11,266 bases of DNA from Candidatus Latescibacterota bacterium (GTDB lineage Bacteria > Latescibacterota > UBA2968 > UBA8231): contig JAJDTN010000320.1 of NCBI GenBank assembly GCA_022827165.1, positions 1 through 11,266 of the forward strand, in the 5' to 3' direction. Shown here piece after piece: positions 1-6,964 of this stretch; position 1 is the stretch's first letter, and the number at the start of each line of letters is the position of its first letter. Under the pieces are notes generated by a model, which saw nothing but the letters and a program-made list of their open reading frames with translations, made no database searches and was not told where the DNA came from. A program made the translations under genes and the position numbers.

Positions 1-449
1 GCGCCGGCGAGCTGGCGCTGAAGCTCGGCCCCCGCCGCGCGCCAGCCGCCGGCCCGGGCCGCGGGCGTGCCGCCGAGGTCGAGGAGCGCCGACAGCCGGG
101 CCCACCCGCGGCGCACCCGGAACGACGGGGTCCACCGCTCTAGGACGGCGGTCACGGACTCGGCGGCGGCGGCCTCGGCGGACTCGTCCCGGTCGACGAC
201 GGCGACCCGGCCCCGGTGGGCGCGGCGCATGGCGAACAGGAGCGTGCCCGGCTCGACCCCGAGATCACGCGCGCCGGCGGAGACCGCCTGCACCGCCGCC
301 CGGTGGCTGTCCCGGCTCTGCCGGAGGACGACGAAGGCCGAGCCCCGCAGGCCGGGGCGGGCGCGCTCGAGGGCCTGGGCGGCGAACTGCCCCACCTCGA
401 CGGACAGCCACAGCGGTTGCGGCCGCGGCCGCGGCTTGCGAGCGCTCAC
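1..449 (-). CDS. Y-family DNA polymerase-like protein (ImuB-like), catalytic residues lost, partial
   Basis: The frame is open from a GTG at 449 to the left edge (149 codons seen), so the C-terminus is missing. The GTG overlaps the dnaE2 stop (GTGA, 4-base overlap), which argues for translational coupling in one operon. The pattern fits the N-terminal palm/fingers of Y-family polymerases: LWLSVEVGQFAA (residues 13-24) sits where VDMDxFFA is expected, VSAGARDLGVEPGTLLF (56-72) matches the 'EARxxGVxxGM' region, and WTPSFRV then ARLSALLDLGGT (106-128) lies where 'TPxVEPxSIDEAFLDLTGT' would be. On this alignment the first aspartates are V17/V19 and the Asp-Glu pair is L119-S120, so the active site is absent. 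This is known for ImuB, the non-catalytic partner of DnaE2 that links it to the sliding clamp. The clamp-binding motif would lie off the window. Family assignment is by eye; ImuB versus another degenerate DinB relative is unresolved. Confidence 0.62.
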   Translation of the reverse strand, partial: MSARKPRPRPQPLWLSVEVGQFAAQALERARPGLRGSAFVVLRQSRDSHRAAVQAVSAGARDLGVEPGTLLFAMRRAHRGRVAVVDRDESAEAAAAESVTAVLERWTPSFRVRRGWARLSALLDLGGTPAARAGGWRAAGAELQRQLAG

Positions 450-3400
450 GCCGCCACGCCCACATCGGCGTACCGGTATTCCCCGCCGAAGCTGTCGGCC
501 AGCTTCCGGGAAGCGAGCTCCAGGTCCACCAGGCCCGGCGACCACTCCACCGCCCGCACCCGCTCGGCCACCAGGGAGATCGCTCCCCAGTCCTCCTCGA
601 CCCGGCCGCGGACCTCGAAGGGGCCGCCGCCGAGGACGGCGTCGGCGGACCGCTGGAACACGTCCGGCCACAGGATCACGTCGGCCGTCCCGCTCCTGTC
701 CTCGAGGGTGAGGAACATCATCGGCTCGCCGGTGCCCTCGACGCCGTGGATGCGCTCGGTGACCTGGCGGCCGAAGACCTTGACGCGCCGCCCCGCGCAG
801 CGCTCCAGGTCCCCCATGGGCACGGTGCCCCGCGAGGCCGGGTGCAGGTCGAGGATCTCGAGCAGGTCGCCGGAGAGCATGTAGCCGAGGAGCTCGTGCT
901 CGTTCAGGCACCGCTGGGCCAGGTTGTAGTCGCCCAGAACGCCCGGGACCCGCTTCTCCGGCGGCCCCGCGGCGGCGAAGAGGCCGGCGCTCTCTTCGGG
1001 CGCGCCCCGGACGGCCGGGAAGGCGTCGTCGAGGAGCCACAGGCTCTCGGGCTGGGTGAGCCCGAAACGGTCGAAGGCGCCCACGAGGATCAGCCGTTCG
1101 ATCTCGCCCTTGTGGAGGCGGACGGGCGCGCCGGAGCCGGCCATGCGCTCGACGAAGTCGACCAGATCGCGGAAGACGCCGTGATCGCGGCGCTCGGCCT
1201 CGACCGCCTCGAGGGCGGCGCGGCGGACGCCGCGCACGTGCATCAGCCCCGGGCGGATGCGGCCGTGGCGGCCGATGTATTTCAGGCGCGAGTCGCCGAT
1301 GTCGATGGGCAGGATGCGGCAGCCCCAGCGCCGGGCCTCGTCGAGATAGACGTCGCGGCGGTAGAACCCGTGGCCGTTGCTGATCACGGCGGCGAGGAAC
1401 TGCGCCGGGTAGTGGGCCTTGAGATACGTGCACTGGAAGGAGAGCTGCGCGTACGTGGCCGAGTGGCTCTTGCAGAAGCTGAAGCCGGTGAAGGAGCTGA
1501 CGCGCTCCCACAGCTCCCGCGCCTGGGCGGCGGTGAGGCCGCTGTGGCCCATGCAGCCGGCGAGGAAGTCGCGCTCCGTGCGCCGCCACTGCTCCTCGGC
1601 CGGGGCGCCCTCGTGGAGGGAGTTCATCATCTTGCGGATGCGGTCGGCCTGGGCGAAGCTCAGGCCCGCCACCTGGTGGCAGATCCTGGTCACGTCCTCC
1701 TGGAAGACGCAGACGTCGTGAGTCCGGCCCAGGATCGTTTCGAGGGCGGGGTGCACGAACTCCCAGTCCCGGATGCCGGCCTTGGACTTGCGCTCGCGCT
1801 CGACGTAGGTGGCGGCGTACCGCGACCCGGCGGGGCGCACCAGGCTGGAGGTGATGGCGATCTCCTCGAAGGTCCCGGCCCGGGCCTTCTTGTTCAGCCG
1901 CGTCTGGGCCGGGCTCTCGATGTAGAAGATCCCCCTCGTCCGGCCCTTGCGGATGACGTCCCGCACGGCGGGGTCGTCGCAGCACTTGTCGACGTCGAAG
2001 ACCCCCGGGTCCTCCTCGCCCTGCTCGGCCAGCTGCCCCAGGGCGTCGCGCAGGACCGAGAGCGAGCCGTTGCCGAGGATGTCGAACTTGATCAGCCCGA
2101 GCTCGTCGATGCCGTTGTGCATGTCGATCTGGGTGATGACGCGGTCCTTGTCGCCGCCGGAGCGCTCGCAGGCGACGTGGCGGCGCATGGGCTGGTCGGT
2201 GATCAGCACGCCCCCCGGGTGCTGGCCCAGGAACCGCGGCTTGCCGCGGATGGTGGCGGCGAGCCGCCACAGGCGGCGGATCCCGGCGTCGTCGATGCGC
2301 GCCGAGCGGGACCCGCGGCCGCGGAGGATGCGGGTGACCTCGTCGTCGGTGTAGCCGTGGACCTTGGCCGTCTCGCGGAAGGAGGCGCGCTCGCGGAAGT
2401 GGAGGGTGGTGCAGGTGACCGCCACGTGCTCCTCGCCCCAGCGCCGGGTGATGAACTTCTGCACCTCGTCGCGCTCGTCCCAGCCGAAGTCGAGATCGGC
2501 GTCGGGCGGCGAGGCGCGGTCCTCGTTGAGGAAGCGCTGGAAGTAGAGGTCGTGGCGGATCGGATCGAGGTCGGAGACGCCGATGTTGTAGAAGGTGATG
2601 CTGTTGGCGGCGCTGCCGCGCAGGATCGTGCAGTCCGCCGGCCGCCGGTAGCCGGAGGCGAAGCGCTCGTTGGCCCAGTCGCGGATCTCCTTGACGATCA
2701 GGAAATACGACGGGTAGCCGAGCTTCTCGATCGTCTCCAGTTCCATGCGCTGGATGCGGCGGGCCCGGTCACGGGTGCCGAGGCCGGCGTAGTTGCGCTC
2801 GAGCCCCGCCCAGGCCAGCCGCGCCAGGTGGCCGGCCGGGGTCTCGCCCGGGGGCACGTCGACGCGCGGCAGGATCCACTCGCCCAGGGGCAGCTCGATG
2901 GAGCCGCACTCCTCGGCGAGGCGCTCGGCGTTGGCCAGGGCCCGGCGGTGCGACGGAAAGGCCGCCGCCATCTGGCCGGCGCTACGCAGGCAGGCCTGGG
3001 GCGAGGCGCACTCCCCGGGCCGCAGGCGCGACAGCGTCGAGTTGAGGCCGATGGCGGTGAGCAGCTGGTGCGTGGGCCACTGCCCCGGGTCGAGGAAGTA
3101 GCAGTCGTTCTGGGCGACCAGGGGCAGGTGCAGGGCTCCGGCGACGGCCTCGAGCTGGCGGCTGCGGCGGCGGGTGGCGGCCGAGTTGGCGATCAGCTCG
3201 CCGTACAGCCGGCCCCGGTTGGGGGTGCCGGCCAGGAGGCCGAGGAGCCCGGGCGAGGGGGTGAGGAGCGCGAAGTCGGGCCACTCGCGGGCGAAGACCT
3301 CCTCGAAACGGAAGCGGTCGGCCTCGAGGTGGCGGCGGGTGACCACCTCGCACAGGTCGGCGTAGCCCCGGGCGTTGCGGGCCAGCACGACGAGGCGCTC

Positions 3401-3733
3401 GCGCCCGTGGGAGCCGGCGCCGTCGGCCCGCGGCGACATCTCGGCGGGGCCGGCGCGGAGATCCTCGTCCGCCGGCAGGCCCCGCCGGGCGCGGGCGGCC
3501 AGGACCTCTCCGCGGCGCGGCTCGGTGAACTCGACCCCGAGGACGGGCCGCAAGCCCTGGCGGCGGCACTCCTCGTAGTGGAGGACGAGCCCCGACATGC
3601 GGTCGGTGTCGGTAAGTCCCACGGCCGGCATCCCCAGCTCCCTCGCTCTCCCCACGATTTCGGGAATACCGGGGACACCGGCGTGGAACGAAAACGACGA
3701 GTGGCAGTGCAGGTGGACGAAGCTCAACCCCAT
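446..3733 (-). CDS. dnaE2: Error-prone DNA polymerase DnaE2 (C-family)
   Basis: This 1095-residue protein has the DnaE2 layout and length. A PHP domain comes first (HLHCHS at 7-12, LTDTDRMSG at 40-48). The C-family polymerase core follows, with catalytic aspartates visible in PPDADLDF (D413, D415) and IKFDILG (D551), so it looks active. Also present are LGQHPGGVLI (502-511), CKSHSATYAQLSFQ (754-767) and YLKAHYPAQFLAAVISN (770-786). An OB-fold region closes the protein (MMFLTLEDRSGTADVILWPDVF, about 1005-1026). The GHGFYRRD segment after the finger region and the short C-terminus are typical of DnaE2 rather than replicative DnaE1. DnaE2 enzymes carry out mutagenic translesion synthesis after DNA damage, usually with ImuB. 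Residues 75-112 form a hydrophilic insertion in the PHP domain. The start is uncertain: the ATG at 3733 abuts a GGGAG, while a TTG at 3727 has GGAG six bases upstream. The gene overlaps the next gene by 4 bases. No lexA or imuA lies nearby. Confidence 0.92.
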   Translation of the reverse strand: MGLSFVHLHCHSSFSFHAGVPGIPEIVGRARELGMPAVGLTDTDRMSGLVLHYEECRRQGLRPVLGVEFTEPRRGEVLAARARRGLPADEDLRAGPAEMSPRADGAGSHGRERLVVLARNARGYADLCEVVTRRHLEADRFRFEEVFAREWPDFALLTPSPGLLGLLAGTPNRGRLYGELIANSAATRRRSRQLEAVAGALHLPLVAQNDCYFLDPGQWPTHQLLTAIGLNSTLSRLRPGECASPQACLRSAGQMAAAFPSHRRALANAERLAEECGSIELPLGEWILPRVDVPPGETPAGHLARLAWAGLERNYAGLGTRDRARRIQRMELETIEKLGYPSYFLIVKEIRDWANERFASGYRRPADCTILRGSAANSITFYNIGVSDLDPIRHDLYFQRFLNEDRASPPDADLDFGWDERDEVQKFITRRWGEEHVAVTCTTLHFRERASFRETAKVHGYTDDEVTRILRGRGSRSARIDDAGIRRLWRLAATIRGKPRFLGQHPGGVLITDQPMRRHVACERSGGDKDRVITQIDMHNGIDELGLIKFDILGNGSLSVLRDALGQLAEQGEEDPGVFDVDKCCDDPAVRDVIRKGRTRGIFYIESPAQTRLNKKARAGTFEEIAITSSLVRPAGSRYAATYVERERKSKAGIRDWEFVHPALETILGRTHDVCVFQEDVTRICHQVAGLSFAQADRIRKMMNSLHEGAPAEEQWRRTERDFLAGCMGHSGLTAAQARELWERVSSFTGFSFCKSHSATYAQLSFQCTYLKAHYPAQFLAAVISNGHGFYRRDVYLDEARRWGCRILPIDIGDSRLKYIGRHGRIRPGLMHVRGVRRAALEAVEAERRDHGVFRDLVDFVERMAGSGAPVRLHKGEIERLILVGAFDRFGLTQPESLWLLDDAFPAVRGAPEESAGLFAAAGPPEKRVPGVLGDYNLAQRCLNEHELLGYMLSGDLLEILDLHPASRGTVPMGDLERCAGRRVKVFGRQVTERIHGVEGTGEPMMFLTLEDRSGTADVILWPDVFQRSADAVLGGGPFEVRGRVEEDWGAISLVAERVRAVEWSPGLVDLELASRKLADSFGGEYRYADVGVAA

Positions 3734-3738
3734 CTCCC
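3734..3738 (-). promoter_or_regulatory. Ribosome binding site that decides the dnaE2 start
   Basis: GGGAG on the minus strand touches the ATG at 3733 with no spacing, but stands six bases before the TTG at 3727. The TTG start would remove only two residues (Met-Gly) and leaves the HLHCHS motif intact. I favour TTG as the real start but keep the ATG coordinate for the gene. Confidence 0.4.
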
Positions 3739-3749
3739 GGATAGCTGCA

Positions 3750-3765
3750 CATACGTATAGCTATG
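3750..3765 (-). promoter_or_regulatory. Near-palindrome over the dnaE2 -10 element, possible operator
   Basis: The 16-base CATAGCTATACGTATG is palindromic apart from two mismatched pairs, and it covers the proposed -10 hexamer. DnaE2 genes are usually under LexA or another damage-responsive repressor, and LexA boxes differ greatly between phyla. An operator here is plausible, but the sequence does not match a LexA box that I recognise. Confidence 0.35.
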
Positions 3766-3781
3766 CCGTGAACCGGGTCAA
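3754..3781 (-). promoter_or_regulatory. Candidate sigma70-type promoter of dnaE2
   Basis: On the minus strand TTGACC (3781-3776) and TATACG (3759-3754) are separated by 16 bases, giving 5/6 and 4/6 matches to the consensus. This AT-containing island stands out in very GC-rich DNA. Transcription would begin near 3747, leaving a leader of only about 14-20 bases before the start codon. Confidence 0.5.
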
Positions 3782-3785
3782 GGGG

Positions 3786-3824
3786 AAAAACCGGTCGGGG
3801 CGGACACGGCCGGATCTGTCCGGC
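3786..3824 (-). terminator. Weak candidate terminator after the lactonase-family gene
   Basis: Two alternative stems are visible: CGGACA/TGTCCG (3801-3822) and, nested in register shift, GCCGGA/TCCGGC (3809-3824). A run of five T (minus strand, 3790-3786) follows 10 bases after the outer stem. The gap is longer than in a standard intrinsic terminator, so this is tentative. It lies in the 150-base gap between the lactonase-family gene and dnaE2, just before the dnaE2 promoter. Confidence 0.3.
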
Positions 3825-3883
3825 AGGTGGCCCGCGGAGAGAGATCCTGCGGTGGAACGGAGGGTGCCCGGGGGGCCGGGCCG

Positions 3884-4927
3884 CTAGCTCAGCCGCGAGG
3901 CGGGTTCGGCGGTCCCGAGGTCGAGGGCCAGGACCCCGATGGGACTGTTGCCCACCTGGAGGACCTCGAGCGGAGAGAGATGTCCGGTCTCGTCGTCGAT
4001 GCGGTAGGTGGCCAGCTTGCCGGAGCCCTCGCCGAGAGCCAGCAGGTAGGCGCCGTCGGGATCGAGGGTGAAGGAGCGCGGCGTCGGCTCGGTGGGCGTG
4101 TGGCTGATCGGCTCCAGCGCCCCCGTCGACCCGTCGACGGAGAAGGCGGCGATCGAATCGTGTCCGCGGTTGGAGGCGTAGAGGTACTCCCCCGTGGGCG
4201 TGATGCGGATCTCCGCACCGGTGTTCTCGCCCTCGAAGCCCGTGGGCAGGGTCGGCACGTTCTGGAACCGCGTCAGCGTCCCCTCGCGGGTATCGAGCTC
4301 ATACGCCGAGACCGATGAGCTCTGCTCGTTGACGAAGTAGACCACGTCCATGACCGGGTGGAAGCAGAAGTGACGCGGCCCCTCCCCCGGAGGCGGCTCG
4401 AGCCGCTGGCCCGCCGGGTTCGAGGACAGGCGGCCGGTCTTGTCGTCGAAGCGCAACTGGTAGATCAGGTTCGGCCCGGCCGTGTGGGGCACGAAGGCGA
4501 AGCGGTTGCTGGCGTCGATCTGGATCGAGTGGGCGCGCTCGGCGGTCTTGATGTTCATCACCGCCGGCGTGCCGACGGAGCCGTCGCGGCGGATCGGATG
4601 CACCGCGGCCATGCCGGCGCGGTAGTAGGAGGTGAACAGGAAGCGGCCGCTGGCGTCGGTGGAGAGGTAGCACGGGTCCGACTCCAGCGGCGCCGTGCCG
4701 AGGGGCGCGAGCCGTCCGCTGCCCTTTTCCAGGCGAAACGCCGCCGCCTGGCGGCCGCCGCGCAGGCCGGCGTACAGAAACCGCTGCTGAGGGTCGACGC
4801 ACAGGGGGCCGGGACCGGCGCCGGCGGCGACGATGGCGTACGAGTCGAGGGCCCCGGTCTCGGGGTCCATGGCGTAGACGTTGATACGGTCCTCGGTGCT
4901 GAGCGATACGTATACGTAGTACGGCAT
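3884..4927 (-). CDS. Lactonase-family seven-bladed beta-propeller protein (6-phosphogluconolactonase-like)
   Basis: The 347 residues carry the repeated propeller pattern of the bacterial Pgl/YbhE lactonase family. Clear markers are RAHSIQIDASNRFAFVPHT (131-149), GPRHFCFHP (183-191), YFVNEQSSSVSAYEL (197-211), GAEIRITPTGEYLYASNRGHDS (237-258) and TPRSFTLDPDGAYLLA (282-297). Repeated blade ends of the form 'DxxTGxL' occur near residues 21-27, 161-167, 211-218 and 311-317. No signal peptide is seen, so the protein is probably cytoplasmic. Characterised members hydrolyse 6-phosphogluconolactone in the pentose phosphate pathway, but many homologues have unknown substrates and the neighbours here give no pathway clue. 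The ATG is supported by AGGAG at 4937-4933, five bases upstream. The gene follows the RRM gene after 83 bases with no obvious promoter, so co-transcription is possible. Confidence 0.82.
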   Translation of the reverse strand: MPYYVYVSLSTEDRINVYAMDPETGALDSYAIVAAGAGPGPLCVDPQQRFLYAGLRGGRQAAAFRLEKGSGRLAPLGTAPLESDPCYLSTDASGRFLFTSYYRAGMAAVHPIRRDGSVGTPAVMNIKTAERAHSIQIDASNRFAFVPHTAGPNLIYQLRFDDKTGRLSSNPAGQRLEPPPGEGPRHFCFHPVMDVVYFVNEQSSSVSAYELDTREGTLTRFQNVPTLPTGFEGENTGAEIRITPTGEYLYASNRGHDSIAAFSVDGSTGALEPISHTPTEPTPRSFTLDPDGAYLLALGEGSGKLATYRIDDETGHLSPLEVLQVGNSPIGVLALDLGTAEPASRLS

Positions 4928-5010
4928 TCCCTCTCCTCGGGATCAAAGATCGGACCGGAAGGCGCCCCGCGCCGGACCGGACGAAGCCGCGCCGGAGGGT
5001 GGAGGCGGTC

Positions 5011-5274
5011 TTACCGCCGCCGCCGGCGGCGCTTGGGACGGAAGGGGCGCTTCCCCGGCTGAAACTCGCTGATGCCGAGGGCGTGGCCCAGGAGCTCCTG
5101 GCCGTCGAGGTTGGTGATCGCCTCCCTGGCGGCCGACTTGCTCGGCATGTCCACCAAGCCCCGGCCCCGGTCCCTCTGGATCTCCACGGCCGCAACCTTT
5201 CCGAAGATCTCGAAGAGGGTGCGCAGGTCGTCCTCGGTGGCGTTGCTGGCCAGGTTGTCGACGGCGAGTCTCAT
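5011..5274 (-). CDS. Small RRM-domain RNA-binding protein
   Basis: This 87-residue protein is a single RNA recognition motif plus a basic tail. RNP2 is LAVDNL (3-8), followed by the usual helix ATEDDLRTLFEIFGKV (12-27), RNP1-like DRGRGLVDM (35-43), the second helix SAAREAITNLDGQELLG (47-63), and a lysine/arginine tail ending in KRRRRRR. Single-RRM proteins of this size occur in cyanobacteria, planctomycetes and others and bind single-stranded RNA; some are cold induced. RNP1 is unusual: the loop before it is short and the two aromatic positions of 'GFGFV' are R and L (GRGLV), so base stacking would be weakened. The start at 5274 has AAAGGA a few bases upstream (minus strand). A longer open frame continues upstream but runs antiparallel-frame through the neighbouring propeller gene and is not credible. 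Confidence 0.88.
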   Translation of the reverse strand: MRLAVDNLASNATEDDLRTLFEIFGKVAAVEIQRDRGRGLVDMPSKSAAREAITNLDGQELLGHALGISEFQPGKRPFRPKRRRRRR

Positions 5275-5284
5275 GGAGTCCTTT

Positions 5285-5370
5285 CCGCCGCCCGGCGGTG
5301 CCGAAGGGACGGCAGAAAAAGCAAGGGCGGCGGCTGGCGGCCGCCTGTAAGCGCGGCGGCTCGCGGAGCC
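5285..5370 (-). promoter_or_regulatory. Structured 5' leader of the RRM gene with terminator-like hairpin
   Basis: If transcription starts near 5368, the roughly 94-base leader holds three hairpins in order: GGCTC/GAGCC (5370-5358), GGCGGC/GCCGCC (5345-5329) followed eight bases later by five T (5320-5316), and CCGCC/GGCGG (5298-5285) touching the ribosome binding site. The middle element could act as a terminator for the upstream propeller gene, or as an attenuator in the RRM gene's own message. Which one is inference. Confidence 0.35.
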
Positions 5371-5374
5371 TTCG

Positions 5375-5403
5375 AATATAGAGGCCGGCGCCGGTCTCAC
5401 CAA
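5375..5403 (-). promoter_or_regulatory. Candidate promoter of the RRM gene
   Basis: On the minus strand TTGGTG (5403-5398) and TATATT (5380-5375) are 17 bases apart. The -10 matches the consensus at 5 of 6 positions and is one of few AT-rich hexamers in this stretch. The -35 is poor (3/6). It lies just after the stop codon of the upstream propeller gene. Confidence 0.4.
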
Positions 5404-5417
5404 GGTGCCGAGGCGCC

Positions 5418-6746
5418 TCAGCCCCCTTCGGACCCGTCGATGCAGTACAGGTGCGTGGCGGTGCGGATGAACAGCTGCGAGCCGGCCACCGCCGGCGAGG
5501 ACAGGGTGAAGGACCCGTCGAGGGCGTTGGTGGCCAGGTGTCCGTACTCGGCGCCGGCGGCCAGCACCGTGGTGACCCCGTCCTCGTTGAGCACGTAGAG
5601 CTTGCCGTCGGCCACCACCGGCGAGGCGCTGACCCGGCCCTGGGCGGTGCGCTCCGGCCCCCACACGACCCGGCCGGTGCGCGCGTCGAGGGCGGTGGCC
5701 AGGCCGCGGTCGTCGACCATGAAGAAGTGGGTGCCGTCGCAGGCGGCGGTGGGCACGTCGGGGGCGCCGGCCCCCTCCCAGCGCCAGGCCAGGTCCTCCT
5801 GGCCGATGCGGCCCCCCTCGCCGACGCGAAAGGCGAGCAGCGGCTTGCGGCGGCTCTGGGCGTAGACCATGCCGCCCACGGCGATCGGCGATCCGACGAT
5901 GCGGAAGTTGCCCTCCCTCCCCGGGTTCAGTCCGCCGACGCGCCACAGCTCCCGGCCCGAGGCCGGGTCGTGGCCGGTGAGGTAGTCGCCGCCGGAGATG
6001 ACGATCTGCGCGCCGGCGCCGGTGCGCAGCACGGCAGGGGTGGTGTACGCGTCGGGCGACTCCCCGGGCGCGTCCGTGGGCCGCTCGACCCGCCACGCCA
6101 GCTCGCCGGAGGCGCCGTCGAAGGCGGCGAGGTACGACGGGGCGTCGGTGCGCATCCCGTGCAGGACCTCCACGATCAGGCGGCCGTCGTGCAGGGCCGG
6201 CGACGAGGCGTAGCCCCACATGAGGCCGAAGGCCCCGAACTCGGCCTGCAGGTCCCGCCGCCAGACCGGCTGGCCCTCCATGGTGAAGGCGGCGACCACC
6301 CCGGTCCCGGTGACGGCCCAGACGTGCCGCCCGTCGGTGACCGGCGACGGCGAGGTGTTGTTGTGCTTGCGCCAGGTGCGGTTGCCCTCGGCGAGGACGG
6401 CGCGCCACAGCTCCTTGCCGTCGGCCCGCGACAGACACAGCAGCAGCAGGTCGTCGCCGCCGGGATCGCGCTTGCGCCGCCGGCCCTGCTGCGGGGGCGC
6501 CGCCCCGGCCTCCGGCGCCGAAGGCGAGGTGACGAAGACGCGGTCGCCCCAGACGATGGGGGTGCCGCCGCTCCAGGAGGGCAGCGGGGCCTTCCACAGG
6601 ACGCCCTCGGAGGCGCTCCACTGCGAGGGCAGGCCGGCGGCGGCGCTGACCCCGTTCTGGTGGGGGCCGCGCCACTGGGGCCAGCTCTCCGAGGCGGAGG
6701 CGGCGGAGACGGCGGCCAGCAGGATGCAGGGGATCAGGCTTCGCAT
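5418..6746 (-). CDS. Secreted PQQ-binding-like beta-propeller repeat protein
   Basis: The 442-residue product begins with a signal peptide (basic start, hydrophobic IPCILLAAVSAA, likely cut near ASA at 17-19). The marker SWPQWRGPHQNG (21-32) follows, then quinoprotein-type propeller blades. Blade signatures of the form 'AxDxxTGxxxW' occur at SRADGKELW (106-114), AFDGASGELAW (208-218), GHDPASGRELW (258-268) and ALDARTGRVVW (352-362). Strand ends such as SPSPVTDGRHVW, SSPALHDGRLIV and ASPVVADGKLYV are also clear. A charged Pro/Gln/Arg insertion (about 77-98) breaks blade one. Such proteins are exported and predicted to bind PQQ or act as structural propellers; no dehydrogenase active site is evident, so the function is unknown. 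I chose the ATG at 6746 over an upstream start at 6911 because AGGAG (6758-6754) is seven bases before it and the signal peptide starts there. The TAA/TGA-side end nearly abuts the RRM promoter. Confidence 0.85.
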   Translation of the reverse strand: MRSLIPCILLAAVSAASASESWPQWRGPHQNGVSAAAGLPSQWSASEGVLWKAPLPSWSGGTPIVWGDRVFVTSPSAPEAGAAPPQQGRRRKRDPGGDDLLLLCLSRADGKELWRAVLAEGNRTWRKHNNTSPSPVTDGRHVWAVTGTGVVAAFTMEGQPVWRRDLQAEFGAFGLMWGYASSPALHDGRLIVEVLHGMRTDAPSYLAAFDGASGELAWRVERPTDAPGESPDAYTTPAVLRTGAGAQIVISGGDYLTGHDPASGRELWRVGGLNPGREGNFRIVGSPIAVGGMVYAQSRRKPLLAFRVGEGGRIGQEDLAWRWEGAGAPDVPTAACDGTHFFMVDDRGLATALDARTGRVVWGPERTAQGRVSASPVVADGKLYVLNEDGVTTVLAAGAEYGHLATNALDGSFTLSSPAVAGSQLFIRTATHLYCIDGSEGG

Positions 6747-6753
6747 GGCGGTT

Positions 6754-6758
6754 CTCCT
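6754..6758 (-). promoter_or_regulatory. Ribosome binding site fixing the propeller gene start
   Basis: AGGAG on the minus strand ends seven bases before the ATG at 6746. This rules against the much longer open frame starting at 6911, whose extra 55 residues would sit in front of a signal peptide. Confidence 0.7.
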
Positions 6759-6767
6759 GGCTGTTGG

Positions 6768-6825
6768 TGCCGGAATATCTCCGGCAGCACATCCCTGAAG
6801 ATAGGATCCGGGACATGGGGTCCCG
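6768..6825. repeat. Two inverted repeats upstream of the minus-strand propeller gene
   Basis: TGCCGG/CCGGCA with a 7-base AT-rich loop (6768-6786) lies about 22 bases before the start codon at 6746 and could fold in its leader RNA. CGGGAC/GTCCCG with a 5-base loop (6809-6825) lies further upstream, where a promoter or operator would be expected. A weak -10-like TATCTT occurs between them. These are candidate regulatory sites only. Confidence 0.35.
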
Positions 6826-6935
6826 CTCTTTCGCAGGCAACCGACCTGGCTTCCACATCCCGAAGGGCCGGCAGGGAGCCCGACTCGAAGGGCGTCGCCG
6901 ACTACAGACATCGCCCCGGGATGTCCCTTGCCAGC

Positions 6936-6964
6936 TTGCCTGGTGGACCGTAGTGGTCTATTGT
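6936..6964 (+). promoter_or_regulatory. Candidate promoter of the toxin-antitoxin pair
   Basis: TTGCCT (6936-6941) and TATTGT (6959-6964) are separated by 17 bases, each a 4/6 match or close to the sigma70 consensus. Transcription would start near 6971, about 29 bases before the antitoxin ATG, which has GGGAG (6988-6992) as ribosome binding site. Confidence 0.5.

Noticed and set aside
746..3760. A 1004-codon plus-strand open frame opposite dnaE2
   Set aside because: It is a shadow of GC-rich codon bias: low-complexity Ala/Gly/Val/Glu content with no domain pattern, while the minus strand encodes a clear DnaE2.
4906..4914. ATACGTATA repeated from the dnaE2 promoter (3751-3759), a possible shared operator
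   Set aside because: This copy lies inside codons of the lactonase-family start (Tyr-Val-Tyr-Val) and is explained by TAC and GTA codons.
5011..6858. A 615-codon minus-strand frame joining the propeller region to the RRM protein
   Set aside because: Only its last 87 codons encode a protein-like sequence (the RRM domain). The rest is Arg/Pro/Gly-rich and is the wrong frame of the propeller gene. A well-placed ATG with ribosome binding site starts the RRM gene at 5274.
6788..6927. Repeated CACATCCC and inverted GGGACAT words in the region between the propeller gene and the antitoxin
   Set aside because: The words are only 7-8 bases, unevenly spaced and in GC-rich DNA, so chance is a sufficient explanation.
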